Below are positions 1-8,230 of a stretch of 64,000 nt of DNA, one piece after another (position 1 is the first letter of the stretch; each line of letters begins with the position of its first letter). A program made the position numbers and the translations under genes. The notes beneath the pieces were generated by a model. That model saw only the letters and a program-made list of their open reading frames with translations, had not been told where the DNA came from and made no database searches. The DNA is from Defluviitalea raffinosedens (GTDB lineage: Bacteria; Bacillota; Clostridia; Lachnospirales; Defluviitaleaceae). The DNA is taken from assembly GCF_016908775.1 (NCBI RefSeq), contig NZ_JAFBEP010000001.1:1-64000 (forward strand), written 5' to 3'.

Positions 1-70
1 ATAATCCTTGCTAGTTTTTGCTAGCTTTTTCTATCCTTCAATCAATGGAATTGATTGGGTTTAATTTAGT

Positions 71-94
71 GTGCTGTTTAGTTTTCAAAGATCG
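71..94 (-). promoter_or_regulatory. boxA-like rRNA leader element
   Basis: On the minus strand this reads ATCTTTGAAAACTAAACAG. That matches the TCTTTGAAAACT core seen in leader and spacer regions of Firmicutes rRNA operons (NusB/NusE boxA antitermination). It lies downstream of two strong minus-strand promoters and points out of the window. No rRNA sequence itself is present, so the rRNA link is inferred. Confidence 0.5.
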
Positions 95-134
95 ATAATT
101 GCCGCAAAACCGTTGCGTTTTAACGACAAAATGT

Positions 135-163
135 ATCTTATCATATTTCTCTAAGCTTGTCAA
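135..163 (-). promoter_or_regulatory. tandem promoter P2 (putative rrn operon)
   Basis: The minus strand shows TTGACA (158-163), a 17-bp spacer and TAAGAT (135-140). It is the second of two near-consensus sigma-A promoters about 95 bp apart with no minus-strand coding sequence downstream inside the window. This layout is typical of rRNA operons. Confidence 0.65.
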
Positions 164-229
164 CCGATTTATTGATTACTTTTTTTACCATCTGTGCGTT
201 ACTTTTCCTACAACCGGTGACAGGAATTT

Positions 230-258
230 ATTATATATAAAATCTTTAAATATGTCAA
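230..258 (-). promoter_or_regulatory. tandem promoter P1 (putative rrn operon)
   Basis: The minus strand shows a perfect TTGACA (253-258), a 17-bp spacer and a perfect TATAAT (230-235). Two such strong promoters in tandem, followed by a boxA-like leader, suggest a stable-RNA operon just beyond the left edge. The rest of 1-409 holds no convincing gene. Confidence 0.7.
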
Positions 259-363
259 CAATTTTTTATCTGATGATTTTATACGTGTTTCGACAATATT
301 TTGAATTATCCAATTCTTTCTAATGATTATATTCAATTTGTGTTTCTTATTCAAATCAACTTA

Positions 364-372
364 TGTTATAAT
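364..372 (+). promoter_or_regulatory. extended -10 promoter
   Basis: TGTTATAAT is an extended -10 element (TGnTATAAT) 38 bp upstream of the ATG at 410. The -35 region is poor, which is usual for extended -10 promoters. Confidence 0.5.
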
Positions 373-409
373 AGAGTCAGTGAAAACATGTTTAAAAGGA
401 GTGGCTTAT

Positions 410-823
410 ATGTCTGATCTTCGTAATGCTATAACAGATGAATTCCAATATACAGTGGATAATCTTTTAGTAAGGAATAAAAGTATACTGGATCAACTCA
501 CAAAGTACCAGGATTCCTGTGCTCGTGTCAATCGAACGATTGCCAAAGCTGTTACCCATTGCGGCTGTATTCAGATCAACAGTCAAAAGCAAAAATATCC
601 GGAAGATGATTCTGATATGTCTTTAGAAGATTTAAAGCTTATAATGAATGATCATTTGGAAGGAAAATTATGTGACAACTGCCGTGACTTTATAGAAAAA
701 GAAATGGGACGAAACCTCTTTTATCTGGCATCTTTATGCAATACCCTGGATTTGAACTTATATGATATTCTTCTTAAGGAACTGGATCGTGTGCAGATGT
801 TAGGTAAATTTACTTTAAGATAA
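410..823 (+). CDS. conserved clostridial cysteine-containing protein (DUF1573-like label uncertain)
   Basis: A 137-residue soluble protein. The ATG at 410 is chosen because AAAAGGAG lies just upstream and an extended -10 promoter precedes it; the frame stays open further upstream to 323 but without a ribosome site. Cysteines are arranged as C51-G-C53 and C88-x-x-C91, which could bind a metal or form disulfides. The C-terminal half is helical (around residues 100-125). I recall similar proteins next to radA/disA in other Clostridia, sometimes labelled DUF1573, but I cannot confirm the family. It is divergent from the rrn-like promoters and convergent with radA. Function unknown. Confidence 0.75.
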   Translation: MSDLRNAITDEFQYTVDNLLVRNKSILDQLTKYQDSCARVNRTIAKAVTHCGCIQINSQKQKYPEDDSDMSLEDLKLIMNDHLEGKLCDNCRDFIEKEMGRNLFYLASLCNTLDLNLYDILLKELDRVQMLGKFTLR

Positions 824-885
824 AGCAGATTCTTAGAATTCGATAATCCATTAAGCCTATCTATATCTACTTTCACATAATTAAA

Positions 886-909
886 GGGCGAACACTGTTC
901 GCCCGTTTT
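886..909. terminator. bidirectional terminator
   Basis: GGGCGAAC / GTTCGCCC stem (8 bp, loop ACT) followed by a T-run on the plus strand and a weaker one on the minus strand. It lies between two convergent genes and ends the gene at 410 and probably radA. Confidence 0.8.
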
Positions 910-910
910 T

Positions 911-2272
911 TTATTTTAAGATAATCTGCAAAGCTTCGTTAACATTCTCCACTCCGTAAATCTTAATGCCATCAACAGGTTTCAGACCTTTTAAATTGGC
1001 TTTAGGAATCACACAGGCCTTAAACCCCATTTTTGCACATTCCATAATTCTTTTTTCTGCCATACTGATTCCTCTGACTTCTCCCGTTAGTCCTACTTCT
1101 CCGAAAACAGCCATATGAGGATCTATTACCTGGTCTTTAAAGCTGGAGGCAATCGCTGCAATAATTCCGAGATCAAGAGCAGGTTCGGTAACCTTTATCC
1201 CCCCTGCCAGATTGACATAGCTGTCGTAACTTATAAGCTGCATTCCTACTCTTTTTTCCAATACTGCCATCAATAGCACTACCCTGTTATAATCTATCCC
1301 CGTTGCCGTTCTTCTGGGCATTCCAAAGTTTGTGAAACAAACCAACGCCTGTACTTCTACCAACATCGGTCTTGTCCCTTCCATACAGCAAGTTACAATA
1401 GAACCAGGAACATTAAGGGGCCTTCCTGCCAGCATTAGTTCTGAAGGATTCTGCACTTCCATAAGCCCTTTATCCTGCATTTCAAATACCCCTATTTCAT
1501 TGGTAGAACCAAAACGATTTTTAACTGCTCTTAAGACACGATAGGTTGCATGTCTTTCTCCTTCAAAATAAAGAACTGTGTCAACCATATGCTCTAAAAC
1601 TCTTGGTCCTGCAAGGGAGCCTTCCTTTGTTACATGCCCTACAATTATAATAGGAATATTCTGGCCCTTGGAAATCCTCATCATACTTGAAGTTGCTTCC
1701 CGGACTTGACTCACACTGCCTGGTGCAGATGTAATTTCCTCTTTAAAAACCGTTTGAATAGAATCAACAATGACTAAGTCAGGAGAAGCATTTTTGATCG
1801 CGCCTTCTATCACATCCATATTCGTTTCTGAGATCAGAAGTAAATTGCTCGTTTTGACACCTAATCTGTCGGCTCTCATCTTTATCTGTCTTACGGATTC
1901 TTCTCCAGAAGCATAGAGTATTTTGGCCCCATTATTGCCTATGTGCTCACACATTTGTAAAAGAAGCGTAGACTTTCCGATTCCGGGGTCCCCTCCTACC
2001 AGTACCAAACTGCCTTTTACGATTCCTCCACCCAAAACCCTGTCTAACTCATTGGATCCTGTTCGGATTCTTTCTTCTTCATCCGTTCCTATGTTTTCTA
2101 AAGAAAGCGGTGCATATTTCTTATCTGAGGCAGAAACCGCAGTTTGCCTTTTCGGTACAGCAATCTCTTCAACAAATGTGCTCCAGCCATTGCAGCCAGG
2201 ACATTTGCCCATCCATTTGGGCGACTCGTATCCACATTCTTGACATACATAAATATTTTTTGCCTTTGCCAT
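911..2272 (-). CDS. radA: DNA repair protein RadA
   Basis: A 453-residue RecA-like ATPase that helps branch migration during homologous recombination. The N-terminal C4 zinc finger (C10, C13, C24, C27), the Walker A motif GDPGIGKS near residue 94-101, the RadA-specific KNRFG motif and a C-terminal Lon-protease-like domain are all present, and the length is normal. The start at 2272 (MAKAKN) is preferred over an upstream in-frame codon at 2305 because GGAAG precedes it at the right spacing. It is the last gene of the mcsA-mcsB-clpC group, its usual Firmicutes location; disA, often next in line, is absent here. Confidence 0.95.
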   Translation of the reverse strand: MAKAKNIYVCQECGYESPKWMGKCPGCNGWSTFVEEIAVPKRQTAVSASDKKYAPLSLENIGTDEEERIRTGSNELDRVLGGGIVKGSLVLVGGDPGIGKSTLLLQMCEHIGNNGAKILYASGEESVRQIKMRADRLGVKTSNLLLISETNMDVIEGAIKNASPDLVIVDSIQTVFKEEITSAPGSVSQVREATSSMMRISKGQNIPIIIVGHVTKEGSLAGPRVLEHMVDTVLYFEGERHATYRVLRAVKNRFGSTNEIGVFEMQDKGLMEVQNPSELMLAGRPLNVPGSIVTCCMEGTRPMLVEVQALVCFTNFGMPRRTATGIDYNRVVLLMAVLEKRVGMQLISYDSYVNLAGGIKVTEPALDLGIIAAIASSFKDQVIDPHMAVFGEVGLTGEVRGISMAEKRIMECAKMGFKACVIPKANLKGLKPVDGIKIYGVENVNEALQIILK

Positions 2273-2296
2273 ATGATCTTCCTTTTTTATTAAAGT

Positions 2297-2323
2297 AAAG
2301 CACATCTATAAAAGATGTGCTTT
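2297..2323 (-). terminator. hairpin between the 2328 gene and radA
   Basis: An 11-bp stem AAAGCACATCT / AGATGTGCTTT lies just after the stop of the 2328 gene and before radA. The minus-strand tail is only ACTTTAAT, so it may be a partial terminator that lets some transcription into radA. Confidence 0.5.
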
Positions 2324-2327
2324 AAAA

Positions 2328-2741
2328 TTATCCTATCTTTTCAATTTTAACTTTCTGTGCTCCATTACTGAAATCTACGCTAAAGGTTACTTTACCTGCC
2401 AAGCTTGATCTAACTTTCCCAACATGAACATGATCGATAAATATTTTATAATCCTTTTCAGGCTCTAGTTCCATAGTGATTTGCGCGTCGTGTTCTCCTT
2501 CTACGGAAAAAGAAATATTTTTCTCATCCATATCGAAATTATGAACAGTCGTTCCGGGAACTGATTCATAAAGCAGTATACCATTTTTCTCTAACTTAGT
2601 AATTTCATTGTAAGTCTTAACTTTGTATAAATTACCATCCACTTCAAAGTCAAGGACTTTCTTTTTTGTCTCCATCAAGTGATTCCCAAAACTTATTGTC
2701 CCATTTTCTTCTACGCGAATCAATTCTTCAATGGCTGCCAC
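2328..2741 (-). CDS. conserved hypothetical protein, all-beta
   Basis: A 137-residue soluble protein rich in alternating hydrophobic residues, with no signal peptide or membrane segment. Its pattern suggests beta-sandwich structure. Starts at GTG 2741, supported by AGGGGG eight bases upstream; a nearer ATG is out of frame. I recall similar clostridial proteins carried in databases under the name endosialidase, but no catalytic feature supports that and I do not endorse it. Its place between clpC and radA suggests co-transcription with the stress cluster. Function unknown. Confidence 0.75.
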   Translation of the reverse strand: MAAIEELIRVEENGTISFGNHLMETKKKVLDFEVDGNLYKVKTYNEITKLEKNGILLYESVPGTTVHNFDMDEKNISFSVEGEHDAQITMELEPEKDYKIFIDHVHVGKVRSSLAGKVTFSVDFSNGAQKVKIEKIG

Positions 2742-2836
2742 AGCATTAACCCCCTAGACTTATTTTAATCATTCTAATTATACTCTATTTTGCTCGTGAA
2801 TTCCATTAAAAAAATCATTTTTTGATAAATATCTTA

Positions 2837-5278
2837 CTACTTATTAAAAGTCAAATGATCACTTTCAAATTCGATTCTGACATGGTCTCCTTCTTTGATT
2901 TTACCTTCCAGGATCTCTTCTGCCAGTCTGTCTTCTATTTTGGATTGAATCGCTCTTCTAAGAGGTCTTGCGCCATATGCCTGATCAAATCCTTCTTTGG
3001 CAAGATATTCTTTGGCAGCATCTGAAATTTCAATCGTTATGCCCATGTTTTCTTTAATGCGTTTTGCCAGTTGGTTCACCATAATGGATACAATTTCTTT
3101 GATATCCTCCTCGGCAAGCGGATGGAATACAATCATTTCATCAATTCGGTTGATAAATTCAGGTCTAAACAACCGTTTCACTTCATCCATTACATTTTTC
3201 TTCATATCTTCATAATTTTTTGCCTGGTCATCTGTTGAAGTAAAGCCTAGTCGTTTTGGATTAATAATGTTTCTTGCTCCAATATTGGATGTCATAATGA
3301 CAACGGTATTTTTGAAATCTACTCTTCTTCCCTGAGAATCTGTAATATGCCCGTCATCCAGTACTTGCAGAAGTATGTTAAATACATCTGGATGCGCTTT
3401 TTCAATTTCATCAAAAAGAATAACAGAATAAGGTTTTCTTCTTACTTTTTCACTTAATTGTCCACCTTCATCATATCCTACATATCCCGGAGGTGAACCA
3501 ATCAGCTTTGATACGCTGTGCTTTTCCATGTATTCAGACATATCGATGCGTATCATAGCATTCTCATCTCCAAAAAGTGCTTCTGCCAAAGCTTTTGTAA
3601 GCTCTGTTTTACCCACACCGGTTGGTCCTAAGAACAGGAAGGAACCAATAGGACGTTTCGGATCTTTTAAACCCACTCTTCCTCTTCTGATTGCCCTTGA
3701 TACTGCTTCTACAGCTTGTTTTTGGCCAACAACTCTTTTATGAAGGATTTCCTCCATATTCTTCAATCTTTCGCTCTCTTCTTCTGCTAATTTTTTAACC
3801 GGAATTCCTGTCCAGCTGGATACAATGTCTGCAATTTCTTCTTCAGTAACCACCTGTGAAGATTTAGTATGCCTTGTTTGCCATTCATCCTTTTCTTGTT
3901 CCAACAGCTGTCTGATTTCATTTTGCTTTTTCTTGATTTCTCCAGCCTTTTCAAATTCTTCAGTTTTGATAGCAGATTCCTTTTCTTTTTCCAGTTCTTC
4001 AAGTTTCTTTTCCAATTCTTTTACATTGGGCGGAGCTGTAAAGGTACGAAGCCTCACTCTTGAAGCCGCCTCATCGATTAAATCAATTGCTTTATCCGGC
4101 AAAAATCTGTCCGTAATATATCTATTGGATAATTTTACAGCTGCAACAATAGATTCATCTGTAATATGAACCTGATGATGCGCTTCGTATTTATCCCTTA
4201 ACCCTTTTAAAATTTCAATCGCTTCTTCCTCTGTCGGCTGTTCAACCTTAATCGGTTGGAAACGGCGCTCTAAGGCTGCATCTTTCTCTATATGCTTTCT
4301 ATATTCATCCAAAGTTGTAGCACCGATTACCTGAATTTCACCCCGCGCCAGAGAAGGCTTCAGAATATTGGAAGCATCTATCGCGCCTTCAGCAGCTCCT
4401 GCCCCAATTATAGTATGGAGCTCATCGATAAATAATATTACATTCCCAGCAGCACGAATTTCATCCAATGCTTTTTTAATTCTTTCTTCAAATTCTCCCC
4501 TGTATTTAGAACCCGCCACCATAGCAGACAAATCCAAAGAAACCACACGTTTGTCTTTTAAAATCTCCGGAATATTTCCTTCAACAATTTTCTGCGCTAA
4601 CCCTTCTGCTATGGCTGTTTTACCTACTCCAGGCTCTCCAACCAAACAAGGATTATTCTTGGTTCTTCTGCTGAGTACCTGAATTACTCTTTCGATTTCC
4701 TTATCTCTGCCAATAATGGGGTCAAACTTTTGCTCACTGGCCATTACTGTTAAATCCCGGCTAAATTGATCCAGAGTCGGAGTGTTGGTTTTGCCGGGCT
4801 TTCTGTTCTGCTTGCCCATAGGCATTCCATTCTGGCCTTTATCTCCTTCACCCAACATAGCCATAATATCTTCATATATCTTTTGAGGATTAACCTCCAT
4901 ACTGAGCAATAATTTCACTGCAATGGAATCCGTTTCTCTAAGAAGTGCAAGAAGCAAGTGCTCTGTTCCAATGTAGCCTGTTCCCATTTTTAATGCTTCT
5001 CTAAGGCTGTTTTCTATAACTCTTTTGGCTCTGGGAGTAAAATCCTGCGGTTCTGAGATCATTGCTTCGCCGGTTCCAATAATAGCTCTTAATTTATCTA
5101 TGATTTCACCTTCTGTAACTCCCTGATTTTTCAGTGCTCTTGCTGCAACGCTGTCGCCACCTCTTATAAGTCCCAGAAGCAAATGCTCTGTTCCTACATA
5201 TCCATGGCCTAGTTCTGCTGCAGCTTGCTGAGAAGATTGAAGAGCTTCCTGTGCACGTTTTGTAAATTTCCCCATCAT
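2837..5278 (-). CDS. clpC: AAA+ unfoldase ClpC
   Basis: An 813-residue class I Clp ATPase that unfolds substrates, including arginine-phosphorylated proteins marked by McsB, and feeds them to ClpP. Two N-terminal Clp_N repeats (residues 1-145), first AAA+ domain with GEPGVGKT (214-221), a central coiled-coil/UVR segment around 410-455, second AAA+ domain with GPTGVGKT and a C-terminal D2-small domain can be seen. AGGAGG precedes the double ATG at 5278/5275. It lies 42 bases after mcsB, so it belongs to the mcsA-mcsB-clpC operon. Confidence 0.96.
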   Translation of the reverse strand: MMGKFTKRAQEALQSSQQAAAELGHGYVGTEHLLLGLIRGGDSVAARALKNQGVTEGEIIDKLRAIIGTGEAMISEPQDFTPRAKRVIENSLREALKMGTGYIGTEHLLLALLRETDSIAVKLLLSMEVNPQKIYEDIMAMLGEGDKGQNGMPMGKQNRKPGKTNTPTLDQFSRDLTVMASEQKFDPIIGRDKEIERVIQVLSRRTKNNPCLVGEPGVGKTAIAEGLAQKIVEGNIPEILKDKRVVSLDLSAMVAGSKYRGEFEERIKKALDEIRAAGNVILFIDELHTIIGAGAAEGAIDASNILKPSLARGEIQVIGATTLDEYRKHIEKDAALERRFQPIKVEQPTEEEAIEILKGLRDKYEAHHQVHITDESIVAAVKLSNRYITDRFLPDKAIDLIDEAASRVRLRTFTAPPNVKELEKKLEELEKEKESAIKTEEFEKAGEIKKKQNEIRQLLEQEKDEWQTRHTKSSQVVTEEEIADIVSSWTGIPVKKLAEEESERLKNMEEILHKRVVGQKQAVEAVSRAIRRGRVGLKDPKRPIGSFLFLGPTGVGKTELTKALAEALFGDENAMIRIDMSEYMEKHSVSKLIGSPPGYVGYDEGGQLSEKVRRKPYSVILFDEIEKAHPDVFNILLQVLDDGHITDSQGRRVDFKNTVVIMTSNIGARNIINPKRLGFTSTDDQAKNYEDMKKNVMDEVKRLFRPEFINRIDEMIVFHPLAEEDIKEIVSIMVNQLAKRIKENMGITIEISDAAKEYLAKEGFDQAYGARPLRRAIQSKIEDRLAEEILEGKIKEGDHVRIEFESDHLTFNK

Positions 5279-5320
5279 AAAAGCATTCCTCCTTTTTTCA
5301 ATACGTATATATAATCTATA

Positions 5321-6349
5321 TTATCTCTCGAATTGGCTTCTTACAAATGCAGCTCTTTGCATGTCTCTTTCCTGACTGTTTAAATCCGTTCCAACTCTTT
5401 TTTGTAAAATAGCCGGCTGCACATACATGATCAATTCATAAAAACTGATTACTGGTCTTGCTTCATTTAATATACCCATATCAAATCCCATTTTCATATC
5501 TGATAAAAGTGTCATAGTTTCTTTAGTGGTTAACATTCTGGCATACCTTAAGGTACCGTAGGATCTGTAAATTTTATCTTTAAGAGCTTCACTATTTTCC
5601 TTAAAGATTTTCTCTCTCATCTGTTTTTCCTGCTCGGCAACCTGAAGGGCTATATTGTTCAAATTTTCTATCATTTCTTTCTCAGATTGCCCCAATGTAA
5701 TTTGATTAGATATCTGATAAAGGTTTCCTTCTGCCTGGGTACCTTCCCCATATAGCCCTCTTACGGTAATGCCCAGCTTTCCTATGGCGTAAAAAATATT
5801 CTGAAGCTGTCCTGACCATTCAAGGGCAGGCAGATGCATCATATAGGATGCTCTCATTCCTGTTCCTACATTGGTTGGGCATGAAGTCAAATATCCCAGC
5901 TTTTCATTAAAAGCATATTCTATGGACTCCTCCAGTACATTGTCAATTTTATCCGCTAAATCCCATGCCTTTTCCATATTCATGCCTAAAGCAACCGATT
6001 GAATTCTGAGATGGTCTTCTTCATTGACCATGATACTGATTGACTCATCGTTTTTCAAGAGTACTCCACAGGGAGCCGCTTTTTTAACCAATTCAGGACT
6101 AATGACATGACTTTCCATCAGCGCCCTTTTATCTATAGGATTTATTCCAAACACGGGTATATATTCAAATTCTTTGGATAAAATCGTATTACCTTCTAAA
6201 AGAATCCTCTTGGTTTCTTCAATCATTTTTTCAGCAGCGGAAGCAGACAGACGGATAGAAAATGGATATTTTTTATAATTTCTCGCCAATCTGATTCGAC
6301 TGGAAACGATAATATCGGTATCTATATTTTCTTCATACCATTTTTTCAT
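5321..6349 (-). CDS. mcsB: protein arginine kinase McsB
   Basis: A 342-residue phosphagen-kinase-fold enzyme that phosphorylates arginines on damaged proteins and marks them for ClpCP. The family motifs SSRIRLARN (from residue 16) and CPTNVGTGMR (with the conserved cysteine, near 155-165) are intact, and the length is normal. The ATG overlaps the mcsA stop by four bases, so the two are translationally coupled. GGGAG provides the ribosome site. Confidence 0.95.
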   Translation of the reverse strand: MKKWYEENIDTDIIVSSRIRLARNYKKYPFSIRLSASAAEKMIEETKRILLEGNTILSKEFEYIPVFGINPIDKRALMESHVISPELVKKAAPCGVLLKNDESISIMVNEEDHLRIQSVALGMNMEKAWDLADKIDNVLEESIEYAFNEKLGYLTSCPTNVGTGMRASYMMHLPALEWSGQLQNIFYAIGKLGITVRGLYGEGTQAEGNLYQISNQITLGQSEKEMIENLNNIALQVAEQEKQMREKIFKENSEALKDKIYRSYGTLRYARMLTTKETMTLLSDMKMGFDMGILNEARPVISFYELIMYVQPAILQKRVGTDLNSQERDMQRAAFVRSQFER

Positions 6350-6864
6350 CTGTTTTCTCCCCCCTCTAATGCACGAATTCTGTCTCGAAGGGATGCTGCT
6401 TTTTCATACTCTTCCATTTCAATTGCTTTCTTAAGTTCTTTTCGCAGCATTTCCAGTTCTCTTTTAACTTTTAACTCTCCGGCTGCTCTGTTAGGCAATT
6501 TACCTGTATGGATATTATTCCCATGAAGCTTTTTAATAATAGGGGTTAATTGTTTATAAAAAGCAGAATAACACTCTGCACATCCAAATCGTCCTGTTTT
6601 TCTGAATTCATCATAGGTCATTTTACAGTTCTGGCATTGAAGAACTTCTTTTTGATCTATATAATTTTTATATTTTTCTGTATTGCCAAAGGGCATATCC
6701 AGTAATCCAGTCAAAAAATCCTGAAAGGATATTGGTGTCTGAAAGTGTATAGATTCAGTTTCTTTTGCACATTGCTCACATAAATACATTTCGGTTTTCT
6801 CACCGTTATTAATATGGGTAACATGTACTGATGCCGGATTATTTCCGCAACGTTCACACAGCAT
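6346..6864 (-). CDS. mcsA: McsA, activator of McsB
   Basis: A 172-residue zinc protein that activates McsB and supports ClpC. Two CxxC pairs lie in the first 35 residues (CERC and CEQC), two more near 75-105 (CQNC and CAEC), and a C-terminal UVR motif (KKAIEMEEYEKAASLRD) matches the one in ClpC. The start at 6864 is chosen for the AAAGGGGG site; the open frame extends upstream without one. First gene of the operon here: ctsR, which normally precedes it, is missing. Confidence 0.92.
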   Translation of the reverse strand: MLCERCGNNPASVHVTHINNGEKTEMYLCEQCAKETESIHFQTPISFQDFLTGLLDMPFGNTEKYKNYIDQKEVLQCQNCKMTYDEFRKTGRFGCAECYSAFYKQLTPIIKKLHGNNIHTGKLPNRAAGELKVKRELEMLRKELKKAIEMEEYEKAASLRDRIRALEGGENR

Positions 6865-6894
6865 AATGATCCCCCTTTTATAAATACTTGTTTT

Positions 6895-6914
6895 AAACAT
6901 CCCACAAACGATGT
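6895..6914. promoter_or_regulatory. inverted repeat upstream of mcsA
   Basis: AACATC-8-GATGTT lies 30-50 bases before the mcsA start. No CtsR box (GGTCAAA heptads) or CIRCE element is present between 6865 and 6964. This repeat is the only operator-like structure there; the role is a guess. Confidence 0.25.
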
Positions 6915-6940
6915 TCATTTATACAAAAAATTGATAAAAC

Positions 6941-6963
6941 AAAGACCTTTTATAAAGGCCTTT
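6941..6963 (-). terminator. terminator after zinc-ribbon gene pair
   Basis: A 10-bp stem (one mismatch) AAAGGCCTTT / AAAGGTCTTT with loop ATA, followed by GTTTTAT on the minus strand, starting two bases after the stop at 6965. It separates the zinc-ribbon genes from mcsA. Confidence 0.7.
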
Positions 6964-6964
6964 G

Positions 6965-7417
6965 TTAAAATATATGACCGCAGGAAATACATTGCTTTGC
7001 TTCCGGGTTGTTTCCTATCTGGCACTCCGGACAAAATTTTAATAGCAAAAGTCCGTCATTTCCTGCCTCTGGCTTTGGAATATCCTCTGATCTATGTATT
7101 TCTTCAGTTTCATAATCTTCCTGAACTGTGTGGGTTTCATCTTTCAGAATGTTTATTTCTTGTTCCAGTTGAGCTACTGTTTTAATCTGATCTTTTATCT
7201 GGCTGCATAAAGTTTCTATTTTATTGACATTATCTGATTCATTATTATGAATCTGATAGGCCAGCTTTCCCAGTTCTTCATATAACAAACTGAGTTTATT
7301 TTTTTCTTTGGAATAATCCCTGCTGAGTTTTAAGAGATCCAGCCCATCTTTTGCCTTTTTGCCAATAAAAGCTGTTGTGAGTTCTACTTTTTCTAAAATT
7401 CCTTGAAAACGGCTCAT
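6965..7417 (-). CDS. coiled-coil protein with C-terminal zinc ribbon
   Basis: A 150-residue soluble protein. Residues about 10-100 form a charged, heptad-like helical region. The last 25 residues hold a CPEC...CISC zinc ribbon. Its N-terminal pattern (lysine-rich helix, then LYYEIGKK / LYEELGKL) matches the gene at 7433, so the two are paralogues, separated by 15 bases and probably co-transcribed. AAAAGGAGAAATTAAA precedes the ATG. Family known only as zinc-ribbon domain proteins; function unknown. Confidence 0.8.
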   Translation of the reverse strand: MSRFQGILEKVELTTAFIGKKAKDGLDLLKLSRDYSKEKNKLSLLYEELGKLAYQIHNNESDNVNKIETLCSQIKDQIKTVAQLEQEINILKDETHTVQEDYETEEIHRSEDIPKPEAGNDGLLLLKFCPECQIGNNPEAKQCISCGHIF

Positions 7418-7432
7418 TTTAATTTCTCCTTT

Positions 7433-7990
7433 TTAAAAAAGTGCTCTTCCACAGGACAAACAGAATTTATCATCTATTCCGTTTTCCGATTTGCAGGTAG
7501 GGCAAATCTTGGTTTCTGTTTTTTCTTCTGTTCTGGTTTCAGTTTGTACTTTGGAAATATCATTATTTTCAACTTCTTGGGAACTCTCCTGAGTTTGATC
7601 TTTTGATTGCATTACTTCTTCTTTAACAGGAACATTGCTCATAGAGGTACCGCATTTAGGGCAAAATTTCGCTCCCTTCTCTACCTCTTTCCCGCATCCC
7701 GGACAAATTCTTACTTTCTTTAATTCCTCCATTTTCTTCTGGAGTTCTTCTATTTTTTCTTCCACCTCTTTAATTTCTAAATACTTTTCATCAAAAAATT
7801 TACCTAAAGAACCGCCATATTGATATATTTCATGGACTTTTTTTCCTATTTCGTAATAAAGATTCTTCAAACGATCCTGTTCTTTCCCAAGCTCCACATT
7901 GACTTTTGCGGTAGTATAAAATTCTCCTGTACTGTCTTTTACAGTCCGTACTGCTTTCGCTAACTTGCTTCTCCAATCATCGAAGGGCAT
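7433..7990 (-). CDS. coiled-coil protein with two zinc ribbons
   Basis: A 185-residue paralogue of the next gene downstream. Helical region to about residue 90, then a first ribbon CPGC...CPKC, a polar glutamine/glutamate/threonine-rich linker, and a second ribbon CPTC...CLSC at the C-terminus. The ATG at 7990 is preferred over an in-frame GTG nine bases upstream because AGGTG sits seven bases before it. No membrane segment. Function unknown; the arrangement of helix plus terminal ribbons suggests a scaffold or nucleic-acid/protein-binding role. Confidence 0.8.
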   Translation of the reverse strand: MPFDDWRSKLAKAVRTVKDSTGEFYTTAKVNVELGKEQDRLKNLYYEIGKKVHEIYQYGGSLGKFFDEKYLEIKEVEEKIEELQKKMEELKKVRICPGCGKEVEKGAKFCPKCGTSMSNVPVKEEVMQSKDQTQESSQEVENNDISKVQTETRTEEKTETKICPTCKSENGIDDKFCLSCGRALF

Positions 7991-8177
7991 ACTCTTCACC
8001 TCTTATTCTTATTTTCCCATCCTGAAAAAATACTGGTAAATAAGTGGCGGTTACATGCTTCACAGTTGATACCTATTATTATTTATTATATGCCTTATAT
8101 CGTAATAATGCAATAATCTGCTAAATGCTTTTAGAGTAATCATTTAATTCTATTATACTATTTATAATGAAAAATGC

Positions 8178-8213
8178 AAAAACCGTACCACTATAACAGT
8201 AATACGGTTTTTG
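8178..8213 (-). terminator. terminator of the CotF-like gene
   Basis: A 10-bp perfect stem AAAAACCGTA / TACGGTTTTT, ending in a T-run on the minus strand, located 18 bases past the stop at 8231. Confidence 0.85.
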
Positions 8214-8230
8214 AAACATAAAGTATGATT

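Noticed and set aside
99-323. A 74-codon open frame on the plus strand in the left-edge region
   Set aside because: It runs across the two strong minus-strand promoters, has no ribosome site and biased hydrophobic composition. Best read as non-coding.
2328-2741. Endosialidase
   Set aside because: I recall this label attached to similar clostridial proteins, but no sialidase motif or signal peptide is visible, so I leave the function open.
3825-4169. A 114-codon open frame antisense to clpC
   Set aside because: Complement of the clpC coiled-coil region; low-complexity Ser/Phe translation and no start signals.
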